Positions 33,141-41,952 are shown, numbered from the stretch's first letter. The stretch: 42,838 nt of DNA from Acidobacteriota bacterium (GCA_016789605.1 JAEUQO010000410.1:1-42838), one strand, 5' to 3'. Notes: generated by a model from the letters alone, not told the origin. Numbers and translations: made by a program.

Positions 33141-34187
33141 ATGACGACCATGAAACTTATTGACCTGAGAAGCGATACCGTCACCAAACCCACTGCGGCA
33201 ATGCGTCGTGCGATGGCCGACGCCGAAGTCGGTGACGACGTGTACGGCGAAGACCCGACCGTCAACCGGTTGCAAGAACGCGCGGCAGAACTTTTGGGCA
33301 AAGAAGCCGCGCTGTTTGTTCCGACGGGAACGATGGGCAATCAGATTTGCGTCAAGCTGCACACGCGCCACGGAACCGAAATCATCGTCGAAGAGCGCAG
33401 CCACATTTTCAATTATGAGATGGGAACGGCAGCGGCGTTTTCCGGTGTGACTTGCCGCCCGGTGCGCGGCGAAGACGGTTTGCTCAATTGGGATTTGATC
33501 GCTGGCAGCATTCATCACAGCGCGCCGTATTACGTGACGCCGACTTCGCTCGTGGCGCTGGAAAATTCGCACAACATGGCGGGCGGAGCGGTTTTGCCCT
33601 TGGCGGTGATGAACGACATTTGCGACCGAGCGCACGCGCTTGGATTGCCGACGCATTTGGACGGCGCGCGCATTTTCAACGCGGCGTTGGCGTTGAATAC
33701 CACCGTTGCCGAAATCGCTAAGCCGTTTGATTCGGTGATGTTTTGTTTGTCGAAAGGCTTGGGCGCGCCAATCGGTTCGCTCATTGTCGGCACAAAAGAC
33801 TTCATCAAAGAAGCCGTCAGCGTGCGCAAAATGCTGGGCGGCGGGATGCGCCAAGTCGGCGTGCTGGCGGCGGCAGGAATGCTCGCGCTGGAAGATTCGC
33901 CGAAGTTGCTGGCCGAAGATCACGCCAACGCCAAACGATTGGCCGAAGGGTTGGCTGAATTGCCCGGCATCAAAATTGATCCCGAACGCGTGCAAACCAA
34001 CATCGCGATTTTTGACATTGCGGCAACCGGAATCACCACCGCACAGATGGCTGCGGAATTGAAAGCGCGCGGCGTGCTGGCCAACGGCATCAACACGCGC
34101 GAAATGCGCATGGTCACGCATTATGATGTCAGTCGCGTAGACATCGAACAGGCGCTGCAAACCGTGAAAGAAATTCTGGAGAAATAG
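33141..34187 (+). CDS. ltaE: Low-specificity L-threonine aldolase
   Basis: A 348-residue PLP enzyme, fold type I, that cleaves L-threonine (and allo-threonine) to glycine and acetaldehyde. The N-terminus IDLRSDTVTKPT, the region DDVYGEDPTVNRLQ, the PLP-lysine segment CLSKGLGAPIGS (about residues 198-209) and MLGGGMRQVG are the standard landmarks. GGGAGG sits either 2 bases before the ATG at 33141 or 11 bases before a second ATG at 33150, and the second gives better spacing and starts MKLIDLRSD. It is two bases upstream of cmk, so the two are co-transcribed. Confidence 0.92.
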   Translation: MTTMKLIDLRSDTVTKPTAAMRRAMADAEVGDDVYGEDPTVNRLQERAAELLGKEAALFVPTGTMGNQICVKLHTRHGTEIIVEERSHIFNYEMGTAAAFSGVTCRPVRGEDGLLNWDLIAGSIHHSAPYYVTPTSLVALENSHNMAGGAVLPLAVMNDICDRAHALGLPTHLDGARIFNAALALNTTVAEIAKPFDSVMFCLSKGLGAPIGSLIVGTKDFIKEAVSVRKMLGGGMRQVGVLAAAGMLALEDSPKLLAEDHANAKRLAEGLAELPGIKIDPERVQTNIAIFDIAATGITTAQMAAELKARGVLANGINTREMRMVTHYDVSRVDIEQALQTVKEILEK

Positions 34188-34189
34188 GT

Positions 34190-34873
34190 TTGGCGGAACG
34201 AAAACCAATCATCGCCATTGACGGCCCGGCGGGCGCGGGCAAAAGCACGATTGCCAAATCGCTGGCGCGGCAGCTCGGCTACCTGTTCATCAACACGGGC
34301 GCGATGTATCGCGCCGTCGCCTGGAAGGTTTTACAGCAAGGCATTTCGCTGGCCGACGCCGAACGAATTGGCAACATCGCTGAAGATTCGTTGATCGAAT
34401 TGACCGGAACCGTTGACGCCTTGCGTGTGTTGATTGACGGGCGCGACATCACCGAAGACATCGTCACGCCCGAAATCAGTCAGGCGGCATCGCAAGTGTC
34501 GGCCATTTCCGCCGTGCGTCGCGCGCTGGTCGCCCGCCAACAGGAAATGGGCCAGGCGGGCGGCGTCGTGATGGAAGGTCGTGACATCGGCACCAAAGTG
34601 TTCCCCCACGCCGAGCTGAAAATCTATCTGGATGCCACGTCGGATGCGCGCGCGGCACGCCGGTTTGCCGAAGATTCGGCGCGCGGCATCGCCGTCGCCT
34701 CGCTCGCACAAATGAAAGCCGAAATCGAAGAACGCGATCAGCGCGACAAAACACGCGCCGATTCGCCGCTCGTTCAGGCCGAAGATGCGGTCTATGTTGA
34801 TTCGTCGGCGCTCAGCATCGCGGAAGTCGTCGCAAAGCTGATGCGCCTTGTCAGCCAGAAAGTGGCCAGCTGA
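34190..34873 (+). CDS. cmk: Cytidylate kinase
   Basis: A 227-residue kinase that phosphorylates CMP and dCMP. The P loop GPAGAGKST is at residues 12-20, followed by LFINTGAMYRAVAWK, DITEDIVTPEISQAAS and the MEGRDIGTKVFPHAE motif, and the lid sequence RDQRDKTRADSPL. The start is TTG (34190), two bases after the aldolase stop, with GGAG eight bases upstream. Length is typical. The stop is 4 bp before ribE. Confidence 0.95.
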   Translation: MAERKPIIAIDGPAGAGKSTIAKSLARQLGYLFINTGAMYRAVAWKVLQQGISLADAERIGNIAEDSLIELTGTVDALRVLIDGRDITEDIVTPEISQAASQVSAISAVRRALVARQQEMGQAGGVVMEGRDIGTKVFPHAELKIYLDATSDARAARRFAEDSARGIAVASLAQMKAEIEERDQRDKTRADSPLVQAEDAVYVDSSALSIAEVVAKLMRLVSQKVAS

Positions 34874-34877
34874 AATC

Positions 34878-35519
34878 ATGTTCACAGGCATTATCGAAGA
34901 ACTCGGCGTCATTCGCCGGATCACGTCGGCGCGCGCTGGCGCGCGACTGGAAGTTTCCGCGCACACGGTGCTGTCAGACGCCAAACTGGGTGACAGCATT
35001 GCGGTCAATGGCGTTTGCCTGACCGTCGTGGCTCAGGGCGCGGATTGGTTTGCCGCCGATGTGTCGGCAGAAACGTTGCGCCGGACAAGTTTGAAACAGG
35101 CCGCCGCAGGCACACGCGTCAACCTGGAACGGGCAATGGCAGCCAACGGACGTTTCGGCGGTCACATTGTGCAAGGTCACGTAGACGGCACAGGCGAATT
35201 TCAAGAAGCGCGTCCCAGCGGCGACGGTTGGGTGTTGCGCATCGGCTTTCCGCCCGAACTGGCGCGCTATATCGTCGAAAAAGGTTCGATCACCGTGGAT
35301 GGCATCAGTTTGACCGTGGCCGCACTTGGAGAAACCTGGTTTGAAATTGCCGTCATTCCCCACACCTGGAAAGTGACAAACCTTGGCACGCTTGCTCGTG
35401 CGGCGACAGTCAATCTCGAAGTAGACATCATCGCCAAATATGTCGAACGGATGATGGCGCATTTCGCCGAACCCAAAAGCAAATTGACGCTCGAAACGCT
35501 GAGCGAGCTTGGGTATTAA
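34878..35519 (+). CDS. ribE: Riboflavin synthase, alpha subunit
   Basis: A 213-residue enzyme that dismutates two 6,7-dimethyl-8-ribityllumazine molecules to riboflavin and pyrimidinedione. It begins with the invariant MFTGIIEELG, which fixes the ATG at 34878. Two lumazine-binding repeats show VNGVCLTV (first) and VDGISLTV (second), with GHIVQGHVDG between them and HTWKVTNLG in the second. It follows cmk by four bases and, with the ribBA-type gene 2.5 kb downstream, indicates loosely clustered riboflavin synthesis. It is the only riboflavin gene with an intact active site in this window apart from RibB. Confidence 0.94.
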   Translation: MFTGIIEELGVIRRITSARAGARLEVSAHTVLSDAKLGDSIAVNGVCLTVVAQGADWFAADVSAETLRRTSLKQAAAGTRVNLERAMAANGRFGGHIVQGHVDGTGEFQEARPSGDGWVLRIGFPPELARYIVEKGSITVDGISLTVAALGETWFEIAVIPHTWKVTNLGTLARAATVNLEVDIIAKYVERMMAHFAEPKSKLTLETLSELGY

Positions 35520-35592
35520 CACGCGCCGCACAAATAAACGCAAAACCTGCGCAAGCAGGCAGTCGTACGATTGCTCTCATTCCGCACAACAG

Positions 35593-35621
35593 AATTTCAC
35601 CGCAACGAATTTCACCGCAAT
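35593..35621. repeat. 15-bp tandem direct repeat
   Basis: GAATTTCACCGCAA occurs at 35593-35606 and 35608-35621, immediately upstream of the ribosome site of the M28 peptidase gene. Two copies with one base between them could bind a regulator or be replication slippage. Confidence 0.55.
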
Positions 35622-35636
35622 TGAGGAGAACCCTTT

Positions 35637-37346
35637 ATGAGCCGAAACAGAATTGCCACGGCAGTATTGCTGTTCGCACTGACTCTCTCTGGCTGGCCTT
35701 CGAGCGCACAGCAGGCCCAGCAATCACAACCGGCCAAAGACGCCAACGACCCGATTGCCCGCATCAAGGATGAAGGCATGAATCGTTCGCAAGTCATGCA
35801 AACGCTCAGCTATCTGACCGATGTGATCGGCCCGCGCCTGACCGCTTCGCCTGGTTTGAAGCGCGCCAACGAATGGACGCGCGACCAGATGAAAGGCTGG
35901 GGCCTGGAAAACGCGCACCTCGAAGCCTGGGGGCCGTTTGGGCGCGGCTGGACGCTGAAATCGTTTTCGGCGGAAGTCAGCGCGCCGAATGCCTTCCCGC
36001 TCATCGCGTATCCCAAGGCCTGGTCGCCCGGCACCAAAGGTACCATCACCGGCGAAGTCGTCTATCTGGACGTCAAAACCGAAAAAGAGCTGGAAAAGTA
36101 CAAAGGCACGTTGAAAGGCAAGGTCGTCGTCACCGCGCCGATTCGCGAAGTCAAAGCGCTGATGGAAGCGCCCGGCATTCGCCTGACTGAAAAGGAATTG
36201 CTGCAACTGGCCAATGCCCAGGACCCGGCCAAAGACCGCGCCGGCAGCCCCATGGCGCAAATGAACAATCCGCGCATGATGGAATTCATCAACGCGGCGT
36301 TGCTCGACGCCAAGAAACTGAACTTCCTGGTGCAGGAAGAAGCGGCGCTGGTGTTGTCGCCGTCGCGTTCGGGCAACGGCGGCACGATTTTCCTGGAAGC
36401 GGCGGACGTGCCCAAGGAAATCAAACCCGATTTGCAGCCGATGCAAGCCGTCATGCAATTGTTCATGTCGCGCGTCAACGCCTATGACAAAGACGCGCCA
36501 AAGACCTTGCCGCAAATCACCACCGCCATCGAACACCACAACCGACTGGTTCGCTTGCTGCAAGCGGGACAAAAGGTGCAGGTGCGCGTCAATCTGGACG
36601 TGGAATTTCACGATCAGGATTTGATGGCTTACAACACCATTGCCGAAATTCCCGGCACCGACAAAAAAGACGAAATCGTGATGGTCGGCGCGCACATTGA
36701 TTCGTGGCACAGCGGCACCGGAGCCACCGACAACGGCGCGGGTTGTGCCGTGGCGATGGAAGCCGTGCGCATTTTGAAAGCCTTGAACCTGCAACCGCGC
36801 CGCACCATTCGCGTTGGTCTGTGGTCGGGCGAAGAGCAAGGCTTGTTCGGTTCGCGCGCTTACGTCAAAGAGCATTTTGGTTCACGCGCCGACGCCAATT
36901 CCCCCGAAGCCGAAATGGCGGCGATGATGGGCGGCCCGTCCAACGCCAAGCTCAATACCAAACCCGATTACGACAAATTTTCGGTTTATTTCAATCTGGA
37001 CAATGGCACGGGCAAAATTCGCGGCGTTTACCTGCAAGGCAATGAAGCCGTGCGCCCGATCTTCCGCGACTGGTTGATGCCCTTCAAAGACCTGGGCGCA
37101 ACCACGCTGACCATTTCCAACACCGGCGGCACCGACCATTTGTCATTCGACGGCATCGGTTTGCCGGGCTTTCAGTTCATCCAAGACCCGGTCGAATACG
37201 ACAGCCGCACACACCATTCCAACATGGACGTGTTCGACCGTATTCAGGCCGATGATATGAAACAGGCTTCGACGATTATGGCGGCGTTTTTGTACAACGC
37301 AGCCATGCGCGACGAAAAACTGCCGCGCAAACCGACAGCCAAGTAA
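35637..37346 (+). CDS. Secreted M28-family zinc peptidase
   Basis: A 569-residue exported aminopeptidase-like enzyme. A signal peptide ends near SSAQQ (about residue 25). Residues about 95-270 form a protease-associated insert, and the M28 core follows. Zinc ligands are H353 (GAHIDSWHSG), D365 (TDNGAG), E399/E400 (GLWSGEEQG; one is the general base), D455 (FNLDNGTG) and a His in THHSNMD (526-527). All are present, so it should be active on N-terminal residues of peptides. GAGGAG precedes the ATG. It stands alone between riboflavin genes, with no obvious partner. Confidence 0.92.
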   Translation: MSRNRIATAVLLFALTLSGWPSSAQQAQQSQPAKDANDPIARIKDEGMNRSQVMQTLSYLTDVIGPRLTASPGLKRANEWTRDQMKGWGLENAHLEAWGPFGRGWTLKSFSAEVSAPNAFPLIAYPKAWSPGTKGTITGEVVYLDVKTEKELEKYKGTLKGKVVVTAPIREVKALMEAPGIRLTEKELLQLANAQDPAKDRAGSPMAQMNNPRMMEFINAALLDAKKLNFLVQEEAALVLSPSRSGNGGTIFLEAADVPKEIKPDLQPMQAVMQLFMSRVNAYDKDAPKTLPQITTAIEHHNRLVRLLQAGQKVQVRVNLDVEFHDQDLMAYNTIAEIPGTDKKDEIVMVGAHIDSWHSGTGATDNGAGCAVAMEAVRILKALNLQPRRTIRVGLWSGEEQGLFGSRAYVKEHFGSRADANSPEAEMAAMMGGPSNAKLNTKPDYDKFSVYFNLDNGTGKIRGVYLQGNEAVRPIFRDWLMPFKDLGATTLTISNTGGTDHLSFDGIGLPGFQFIQDPVEYDSRTHHSNMDVFDRIQADDMKQASTIMAAFLYNAAMRDEKLPRKPTAK

Positions 37347-37361
37347 ATGGCGGCGGCTTTA

Positions 37362-37392
37362 GTGGAGTGCGGCGCGACAGGCCGCACTCCAC
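37362..37392. repeat. 12-bp perfect hairpin after the peptidase gene
   Basis: GTGGAGTGCGGC (37362-37373) and its reverse complement (37381-37392) enclose a 7-nt loop, 15 bp after the peptidase stop. There is no T tract, so it is a weak terminator. The sequence resembles dispersed palindromes in acidobacterial genomes, so it may be a repeat element. Confidence 0.55.
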
Positions 37393-37419
37393 AACTGCGC
37401 CGAGCGCAGAGTTCAGCTA

Positions 37420-37977
37420 ATGAGCAAAAAGTATTTGTTTATCTTCGTCCTGATCGGCGGCATCGGCGCGCTGTTTGTGTTTGAGCCGCAGCTTCGCCGC
37501 CTGGTAGACCAAGCGTGGAATCCCTGGGCGTATGCTTCGCTGGGCGGCGCGTCGCTGACCGGCAAATGGAAAGGCCCGGTCGAATTTGCCGGGCGCAGCA
37601 CACGCGAAATGCAATTGGAATTGTGGCGGCATCCGATGGAACGACACCGGCGACGCGGCAGTGTGCGATATCCGCGCGCGGGCACTTTTGACGGCAAAGC
37701 CCAGATGCCCGACGAACAAGGCAACCTGATTTTTTATGAAGTCAGCGGCACCACCAATCGCAGCGGGTCTGTCTTGAAGCTGAATTTGCGCGACACCAAT
37801 CGTCATCCTTCGCCACAAAAACAACCGCTCTTGCAGCAATTGTATGGCAGTTGGGATGGCGCAAGCTTGCGTCTGAGCGGACAAGCCGGCCTGGAAATTT
37901 ATGATGGCCGCAGTTCCCGTTACACGTCTGAAGACAAGCCTGTCGCCGTCATCACGACGATGCAGAAAATGCCTTAA
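37420..37977 (+). CDS. Membrane-anchored protein of unknown function
   Basis: A 185-residue protein with one N-terminal hydrophobic segment (about 4-20, YLFIFVLIGGIGALFVF) and an otherwise basic, extracytoplasmic-looking body. Two features stand out: LTGKWKGPVEFAGRS and a repeated LxLxLR/LSGQAGLEIYDGRSS pattern that suggests a small beta domain. I recognise no family. The start has no clear ribosome site, and the gene ends 6 bp before the ribBA-type gene, so co-transcription with it is likely. Confidence 0.65.
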   Translation: MSKKYLFIFVLIGGIGALFVFEPQLRRLVDQAWNPWAYASLGGASLTGKWKGPVEFAGRSTREMQLELWRHPMERHRRRGSVRYPRAGTFDGKAQMPDEQGNLIFYEVSGTTNRSGSVLKLNLRDTNRHPSPQKQPLLQQLYGSWDGASLRLSGQAGLEIYDGRSSRYTSEDKPVAVITTMQKMP

Positions 37978-37983
37978 CCTTGC

Positions 37984-39135
37984 ATGCCATTAGCCAACAT
38001 CGAACAAGCAATCGAAGAGTTTCGCGCCGGGCGCATGGTCATCATCGTGGATGACGAAGACCGCGAAAACGAAGGCGATCTCGCCTGCGCCGCCGAAAAA
38101 GTCACGCCGGAAATCATCAACTTCATGGCGCGCGAAGGGCGCGGCCTGATCTGCCTGCCCTTGACCGAAGAGCGCTGCGACGAGCTTCGTTTGCCCTTGC
38201 AAGTGTCGCAGGACGAAAACGGCACGCAATTCGGCACGGCCTTCACCGTTTCCATCGAAGCGCGCACCGGCGTCACCACCGGCATTTCGGCGGCAGACCG
38301 CGCGCACACGATCCTGACGGCTGTTGCGCCCAACGCAAAAGCGTCTGATCTGGTGCGCCCCGGACACATCTTTCCGCTGCGCGCGCGCCAGGGCGGCGTC
38401 TTGATTCGTCCCGGCCAAACCGAAGCCAGCGTTGATCTGGCGCGACTGGCGGGCCTGACGCCAGCGGGCGTCATTTGCGAAATCATGAGCGACGACGGCA
38501 CGATGGCGCGCTTGCCCGAATTGGAGCGCTTTGCCGTCAAACACGACCTGAAGGTCATTTCGGTCGCCGATCTGATTCGTTACCGCATTCGCAATGAAAT
38601 CTGTGTGCGTCGCGCCGCCGAAGCCATCGTCCCGACCATCCACGGCGAATTCACCGCCATCGCGTTTGAAAACCTGCTCAATGGCGAAGTTCATCTGGCC
38701 ATGGTGATGGGCAACATCACGCCCGAAGACCCCGTGCTGGTGCGCGTCCACACGCAATCGGTGTTGAGCGACGTGTTTGGCAGTTTGCGCGACAGTCACG
38801 GCGCGCAATTGCAACTGGCGCTCGCACACATCAAACGCGCCGGATGCGGCATTGTCTTGTATCTGAAGCAGGAAGCCCACGGCGTAGGCCTGGCGGATCA
38901 ATTGCGCGTCTATCGCGAACCGTCGGTAAATTTGCGCGAAGCCGCCCGCGAAACTTCAGACGCCGAAACCGCGCGCGACCCGATGCGCGACGTGCGCGAT
39001 TACGGCACGGGCGCACAAATCCTGCACGACCTCGGCGTCAGAAAACTGCGGCTGTTGTCCAACCGGCCACCAAGACTGCACGCGCTGGAAGGCTTCGATT
39101 TAGAAATCGTCGGCCACGTTCCGCTGACGACGTAA
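37984..39135 (+). CDS. ribB: DHBP synthase with degenerate GTP cyclohydrolase II domain (RibBX-like)
   Basis: A 383-residue RibBA-type fusion. The N-terminal RibB half (1-200) has an intact active site: DDEDRENEGD (23-32), RPGHIFPL with H128, and EIMSDDG (166-172); it makes 3,4-dihydroxy-2-butanone 4-phosphate from ribulose 5-phosphate. The RibA half (about 205-383) keeps the fold (RVH 254-256, VFGSLR 264-269, DYGTGAQIL 339-347). All three zinc cysteines are replaced (S259, D270, H272), and the catalytic arginine of QEGRGIGL is His299. GTP cyclohydrolase II activity is therefore not expected, matching the RibBX variant described in proteobacteria. A separate GTP cyclohydrolase II must exist elsewhere. 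Confidence 0.9.
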   Translation: MPLANIEQAIEEFRAGRMVIIVDDEDRENEGDLACAAEKVTPEIINFMAREGRGLICLPLTEERCDELRLPLQVSQDENGTQFGTAFTVSIEARTGVTTGISAADRAHTILTAVAPNAKASDLVRPGHIFPLRARQGGVLIRPGQTEASVDLARLAGLTPAGVICEIMSDDGTMARLPELERFAVKHDLKVISVADLIRYRIRNEICVRRAAEAIVPTIHGEFTAIAFENLLNGEVHLAMVMGNITPEDPVLVRVHTQSVLSDVFGSLRDSHGAQLQLALAHIKRAGCGIVLYLKQEAHGVGLADQLRVYREPSVNLREAARETSDAETARDPMRDVRDYGTGAQILHDLGVRKLRLLSNRPPRLHALEGFDLEIVGHVPLTT

Positions 39136-39170
39136 CGCATGCTTGAAACCTGCATTGCGGTAAGAGACAG

Positions 39171-39220
39171 CAAAACCGAGGGCGGAAAAAGTACCTGCAC
39201 TTTTTCCGCCCTCGGTTTTG
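39171..39220. terminator. Perfect bidirectional terminator between convergent genes
   Basis: 22-bp perfect inverted repeat (39171-39192 with 39199-39220) around ACCTGC, flanked by AAAA and TTTT, between ribB (plus) and the zinc-ribbon gene (minus). The GC-rich core with A/T ends should terminate both strands. A further T8 run follows on the plus strand at about 39228. Confidence 0.88.
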
Positions 39221-39256
39221 TATCCTGTTTTTTTTCTGCTCACCGTTCAGCCCGCG

Positions 39257-40069
39257 TCAGCGCTCACGGTATTGCGCTGATCCTTCAAACCGCAAAGTGG
39301 CGTCTTCGGTCACGCTGGGTTGCGCCACACCGCTCACCGGTTGCTGCAAATCGTTGGTGGTGGTTCCGGCGACGTGCCCGGCAATTTGACTGCCAGCCTG
39401 CCCCATTGGCGGCACCGCCGAAACCGGCGTCGGATACGACGCGGCATAGCCATAAACCGGCGCTTGCACCACCGGCGGTTCCGGCTCCGGTTCTGGCTTG
39501 GGCGCAAAAAAGATGCCGTTGAAAAGATGCGCCACGCCGCGCGCCATCGGAATCAACCCCAACATCCACAGCAATTGCATCACCGGCACCAACCCGACGA
39601 CGGGCGCCTCGGTTTTCTGCAGGATGATCAATTCCAGGCTGCGCAACAATCCAGAATCGGCAGCGGCATTGAGCAATTGATACCAGACGGCGATCCAGAC
39701 GCCGCCGCCAAACAGCGACAACGTCGCCTGTTGCAAACTGTATTTGCGTGTGTTGGCGGCTTTGACCTTGCGGACGGCTTTTTGGACTTCGCGTTGCCAA
39801 TCGTTGGCCAGAATCGGTTGCAGAATTGGCGCAGGCGCAGGCGGAGCGGCGTTGTCCAACCGGCTGGTGCGTTTGATGGCCTGGCTGGCTTCTTCAAAAC
39901 CGGTGCGCAGATTGGCGCCCAGTTCGCGCAAATCGCGTTTGAGCGTTTCAAAATCCAGCGGCCCGCGCTTGCCTTCCATCGCATCCAGAATTGCTCCCAG
40001 GTTGGCGCCACAGGCGCGGCAAAACCGTTGTCCCGGAACCGCAGCACTAGCGCATTTTGGACAAAACAT
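39257..40069 (-). CDS. Zinc-ribbon membrane protein
   Basis: A 270-residue protein with an N-terminal double-CxxC zinc ribbon (MFCPKCASAAVPGQRFCRACG, split: cysteines 3, 6, 17 and 20). Next is a coiled region (about 30-75, LKRDLRELGANLRTGFEEASQAI), then two membrane helices (about 115-180, FGGGVWIAVWYQLLNA and VPVMQLLWMLGLIPMA). The C-terminus is Pro/Gln/Ala-rich and disordered. I do not recognise a family beyond the ribbon. The ATG follows GGGAGG. Confidence 0.75.
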   Translation of the reverse strand: MFCPKCASAAVPGQRFCRACGANLGAILDAMEGKRGPLDFETLKRDLRELGANLRTGFEEASQAIKRTSRLDNAAPPAPAPILQPILANDWQREVQKAVRKVKAANTRKYSLQQATLSLFGGGVWIAVWYQLLNAAADSGLLRSLELIILQKTEAPVVGLVPVMQLLWMLGLIPMARGVAHLFNGIFFAPKPEPEPEPPVVQAPVYGYAASYPTPVSAVPPMGQAGSQIAGHVAGTTTNDLQQPVSGVAQPSVTEDATLRFEGSAQYRER

Positions 40070-40131
40070 CTGAAGCCTCCCGTGGGTGATGATTGGTGGT
40101 GCTCGCCGGGCAGTACGACTGCCGCCGCCAA

Positions 40132-40587
40132 TTAGTTCCTGCGGCGTTTTTGTTTGCCGCTGGCGCGCACATAGCTGGTGCGCACCACCGTTTTAATGTT
40201 GCCGCGCACATTGAAATCGCCATCCAGGTGAAATTCCAGCGGATCGCACGCCGCGACAAAATCATCGCGAATGACGTTGACCACGTGCTCGTGAAAGATT
40301 TTCACCTCGCGAAACGAATTGATGTACAGCTTCAGCGATTTCAATTCGATGCAACGTTCATTTGGCACATAGCGCAAATGCAAGGTGGCGAAATCAGGAA
40401 AATCGCTGAACGGACAAATCGCCGTGAACTCTGGAATGGTGAAATCAATCTCGATGCGTTTGCCCGGATGTTCATACGCAAACGTATCGAGCGGAACCAG
40501 ATTCATCTCGGCGCGCGGCGTCGAGCGGATTTCCAATTGCTGTTCCGGTGAAATTTCCACCGGCTTTTTCGACTTCTTTTTTGCCAA
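40132..40587 (-). CDS. queF: NADPH-dependent preQ0 reductase QueF
   Basis: A 151-residue reductase (unimodular type) that converts preQ0 (7-cyano-7-deazaguanine) to preQ1 in queuosine biosynthesis. The nucleophilic Cys58 is in AICPFSDFPDFATL (57-70), with the usual acidic residue Asp65. The motif ELKSLKLYINSFR (81-93) follows. Start is TTG at 40587 with GGGAGAA upstream. No other queuosine gene is visible in the window. The basic tail GKQKRRRN is a little unusual. Confidence 0.93.
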   Translation of the reverse strand: MAKKKSKKPVEISPEQQLEIRSTPRAEMNLVPLDTFAYEHPGKRIEIDFTIPEFTAICPFSDFPDFATLHLRYVPNERCIELKSLKLYINSFREVKIFHEHVVNVIRDDFVAACDPLEFHLDGDFNVRGNIKTVVRTSYVRASGKQKRRRN

Positions 40588-40630
40588 AGTAATTCTCCCG
40601 TCACGAATAAAACACTGACACGGCGCTGGA

Positions 40631-40651
40631 AGCGTGGGCGTCTCGCCCGCT
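40631..40651. repeat. GC-rich palindromic repeat
   Basis: A near-palindrome (GTGGGCG, TCT, CGCCCGC) lies in the gap between the DHH gene and queF. It resembles a dispersed repeat often seen in acidobacterial and planctomycete genomes. It may act as a minor terminator for the DHH gene. Confidence 0.5.
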
Positions 40652-40712
40652 GGAAAAGAAACAGCCGCGAAGCGTCTTTGCTTCTTTTTCCCCGCTCAGC
40701 GTCGGTGCTGAT

Positions 40713-41666
40713 TTACTGTTGCAGTTCCTGGACGATGCTGGCCGCGATCTTGCGCGCGGTGTCGAGTTCTTCCGGGGCCAGCGAAATGGCCGCGACCACC
40801 GCGTGACCGCCGCCGCCATACCGTTCGCAAATCGCCGCCAGATCGTGCCAGCGCGGACGCGGCGCCCAGGGACTGGAACCGACCGAAATCTTTGAGCGGA
40901 ACGACGATTGGCTGACGCTGACGCTATAAGTCACCGACGGATGCAAATAGTAAGGAATGAATTTGCTGTAGCCTTCCATGTCGTGCCCGACCACGTCGAA
41001 AAACACGACCGGGCCGACCACGCGCGCCGCCTGTTTGATGATCTCCATCGAACGCAAATGACGTTCATAGAGCGGCGCGATGCGTTCGGCGACATAGGGC
41101 AACGCCACCATTTCAGCCAGCGAACGATACTGCAAATCGGTGATGATGCGTTCGATCAATTGCGGTTCGCGGGTGTTTTCGATCACCAGCGCCAGCCGAA
41201 ACGCATCGGCTTTCATTTCCACCGGTTCGGCGGCGTTTTCATAGAGCGCGCCGTCAATTTTGTTGGCCCAGTGAATCAGTTCGGCCAGCGGCGCGGCGTC
41301 AAACCCGAACTGTTGCGCCGCCACATCGGCGATGAACTTGGTGCAGGATTTGTAACTCGCATCCACGAATTTTTTGCCGCTCGTGTCGGCGCGAAAGTGC
41401 GCTTCGTCTTCGGGCGTCAAAAACGCGCTTTTGTGGTGATCAAACCACCAGGTCAACCGGTCTGACGGACAGTATTTGAAATCCACGATGGCGTTTTCGT
41501 CGCCGTCAAAGGCGGTTTCGTCAAACAGTGCGCCCGCGCGGTGCATCATCGGCTGAAAGGCGCGCTCCCAACCGGCGTGAATGCGCTCTTGGTAAAATCG
41601 CGCAAAGACGGCGGCAGACGACGCCCCGTCGAAACAGTTTCCGTGATAGCAAACTTTGATTTTCAT
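40713..41666 (-). CDS. DHH-family phosphoesterase
   Basis: A 317-residue member of the DHH/DHHA1 superfamily, which includes nanoRNases, c-di-AMP phosphodiesterases and RecJ. The N-terminus VCYHGNCFDG supplies the first metal-binding His/Asp, and WWFDHHKSAF holds the signature DHH (76-78). Near the C-terminus GGGGHAVVAAIS matches the DHHA1 glycine motif. The aspartate that normally follows an early D-x-D is replaced by N-C (HGNCFDG), as in the DHH subgroup annotated as phosphoesterases of unknown substrate. Specific nanoRNase or cyclic-dinucleotide activity cannot be assigned. No clear ribosome site before the ATG. Confidence 0.82.
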   Translation of the reverse strand: MKIKVCYHGNCFDGASSAAVFARFYQERIHAGWERAFQPMMHRAGALFDETAFDGDENAIVDFKYCPSDRLTWWFDHHKSAFLTPEDEAHFRADTSGKKFVDASYKSCTKFIADVAAQQFGFDAAPLAELIHWANKIDGALYENAAEPVEMKADAFRLALVIENTREPQLIERIITDLQYRSLAEMVALPYVAERIAPLYERHLRSMEIIKQAARVVGPVVFFDVVGHDMEGYSKFIPYYLHPSVTYSVSVSQSSFRSKISVGSSPWAPRPRWHDLAAICERYGGGGHAVVAAISLAPEELDTARKIAASIVQELQQ

Positions 41667-41833
41667 TTGTACTGGTGTAGCTGCTTTCTCTCGCTAGAGT
41701 CGCGTGATGGCCGTTGGCCGAAGTATGCGCCAGCTTACGCTTTTAACGCGCGCCGACGCAAGGCAGAAGCCGCCGCCCGCCACACGCGTTGGCCGGCGCG
41801 CTTCCGTGCCGGGCAAGAAACGCCGCAGCTTGA

Positions 41834-41952
41834 CAAGAACTCATTCCCCAATCCCACCAGCGGAAGCTGGTGGATCGTTAAAGTCCTGCCTACCAGGGCA
41901 AGAACTCATTCCCCAATCCCACCAGCGCAAGCTGGTGGATTGTTAAAGCCCT
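41834..41952. repeat. 65-bp tandem repeat array, forward orientation (2 copies)
   Basis: Two 65-bp units begin CAAGAACTCATT at 41834 and 41899. Each holds a palindrome of 8-bp arms CCACCAGC/GCTGGTGG with a 4-nt loop (41854-41873, loop GGAA; 41919-41938, loop GCAA). Open frames over this stretch are repeat translations, not genes. The 167 bp before it, back to the DHH start, holds nothing I can assign. Confidence 0.85.

Noticed and set aside
33060..34208. A 382-codon minus-strand frame opposite the threonine aldolase gene
   Set aside because: It is the shadow of a gene with intact PLP-enzyme motifs; its composition (His/Arg/Phe-rich) is typical of antisense frames in this GC context.
35724..36875. 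A 383-codon minus-strand frame opposite the M28 peptidase
   Set aside because: The plus-strand peptidase has a signal peptide and all zinc ligands; the antisense product has no recognisable motif.
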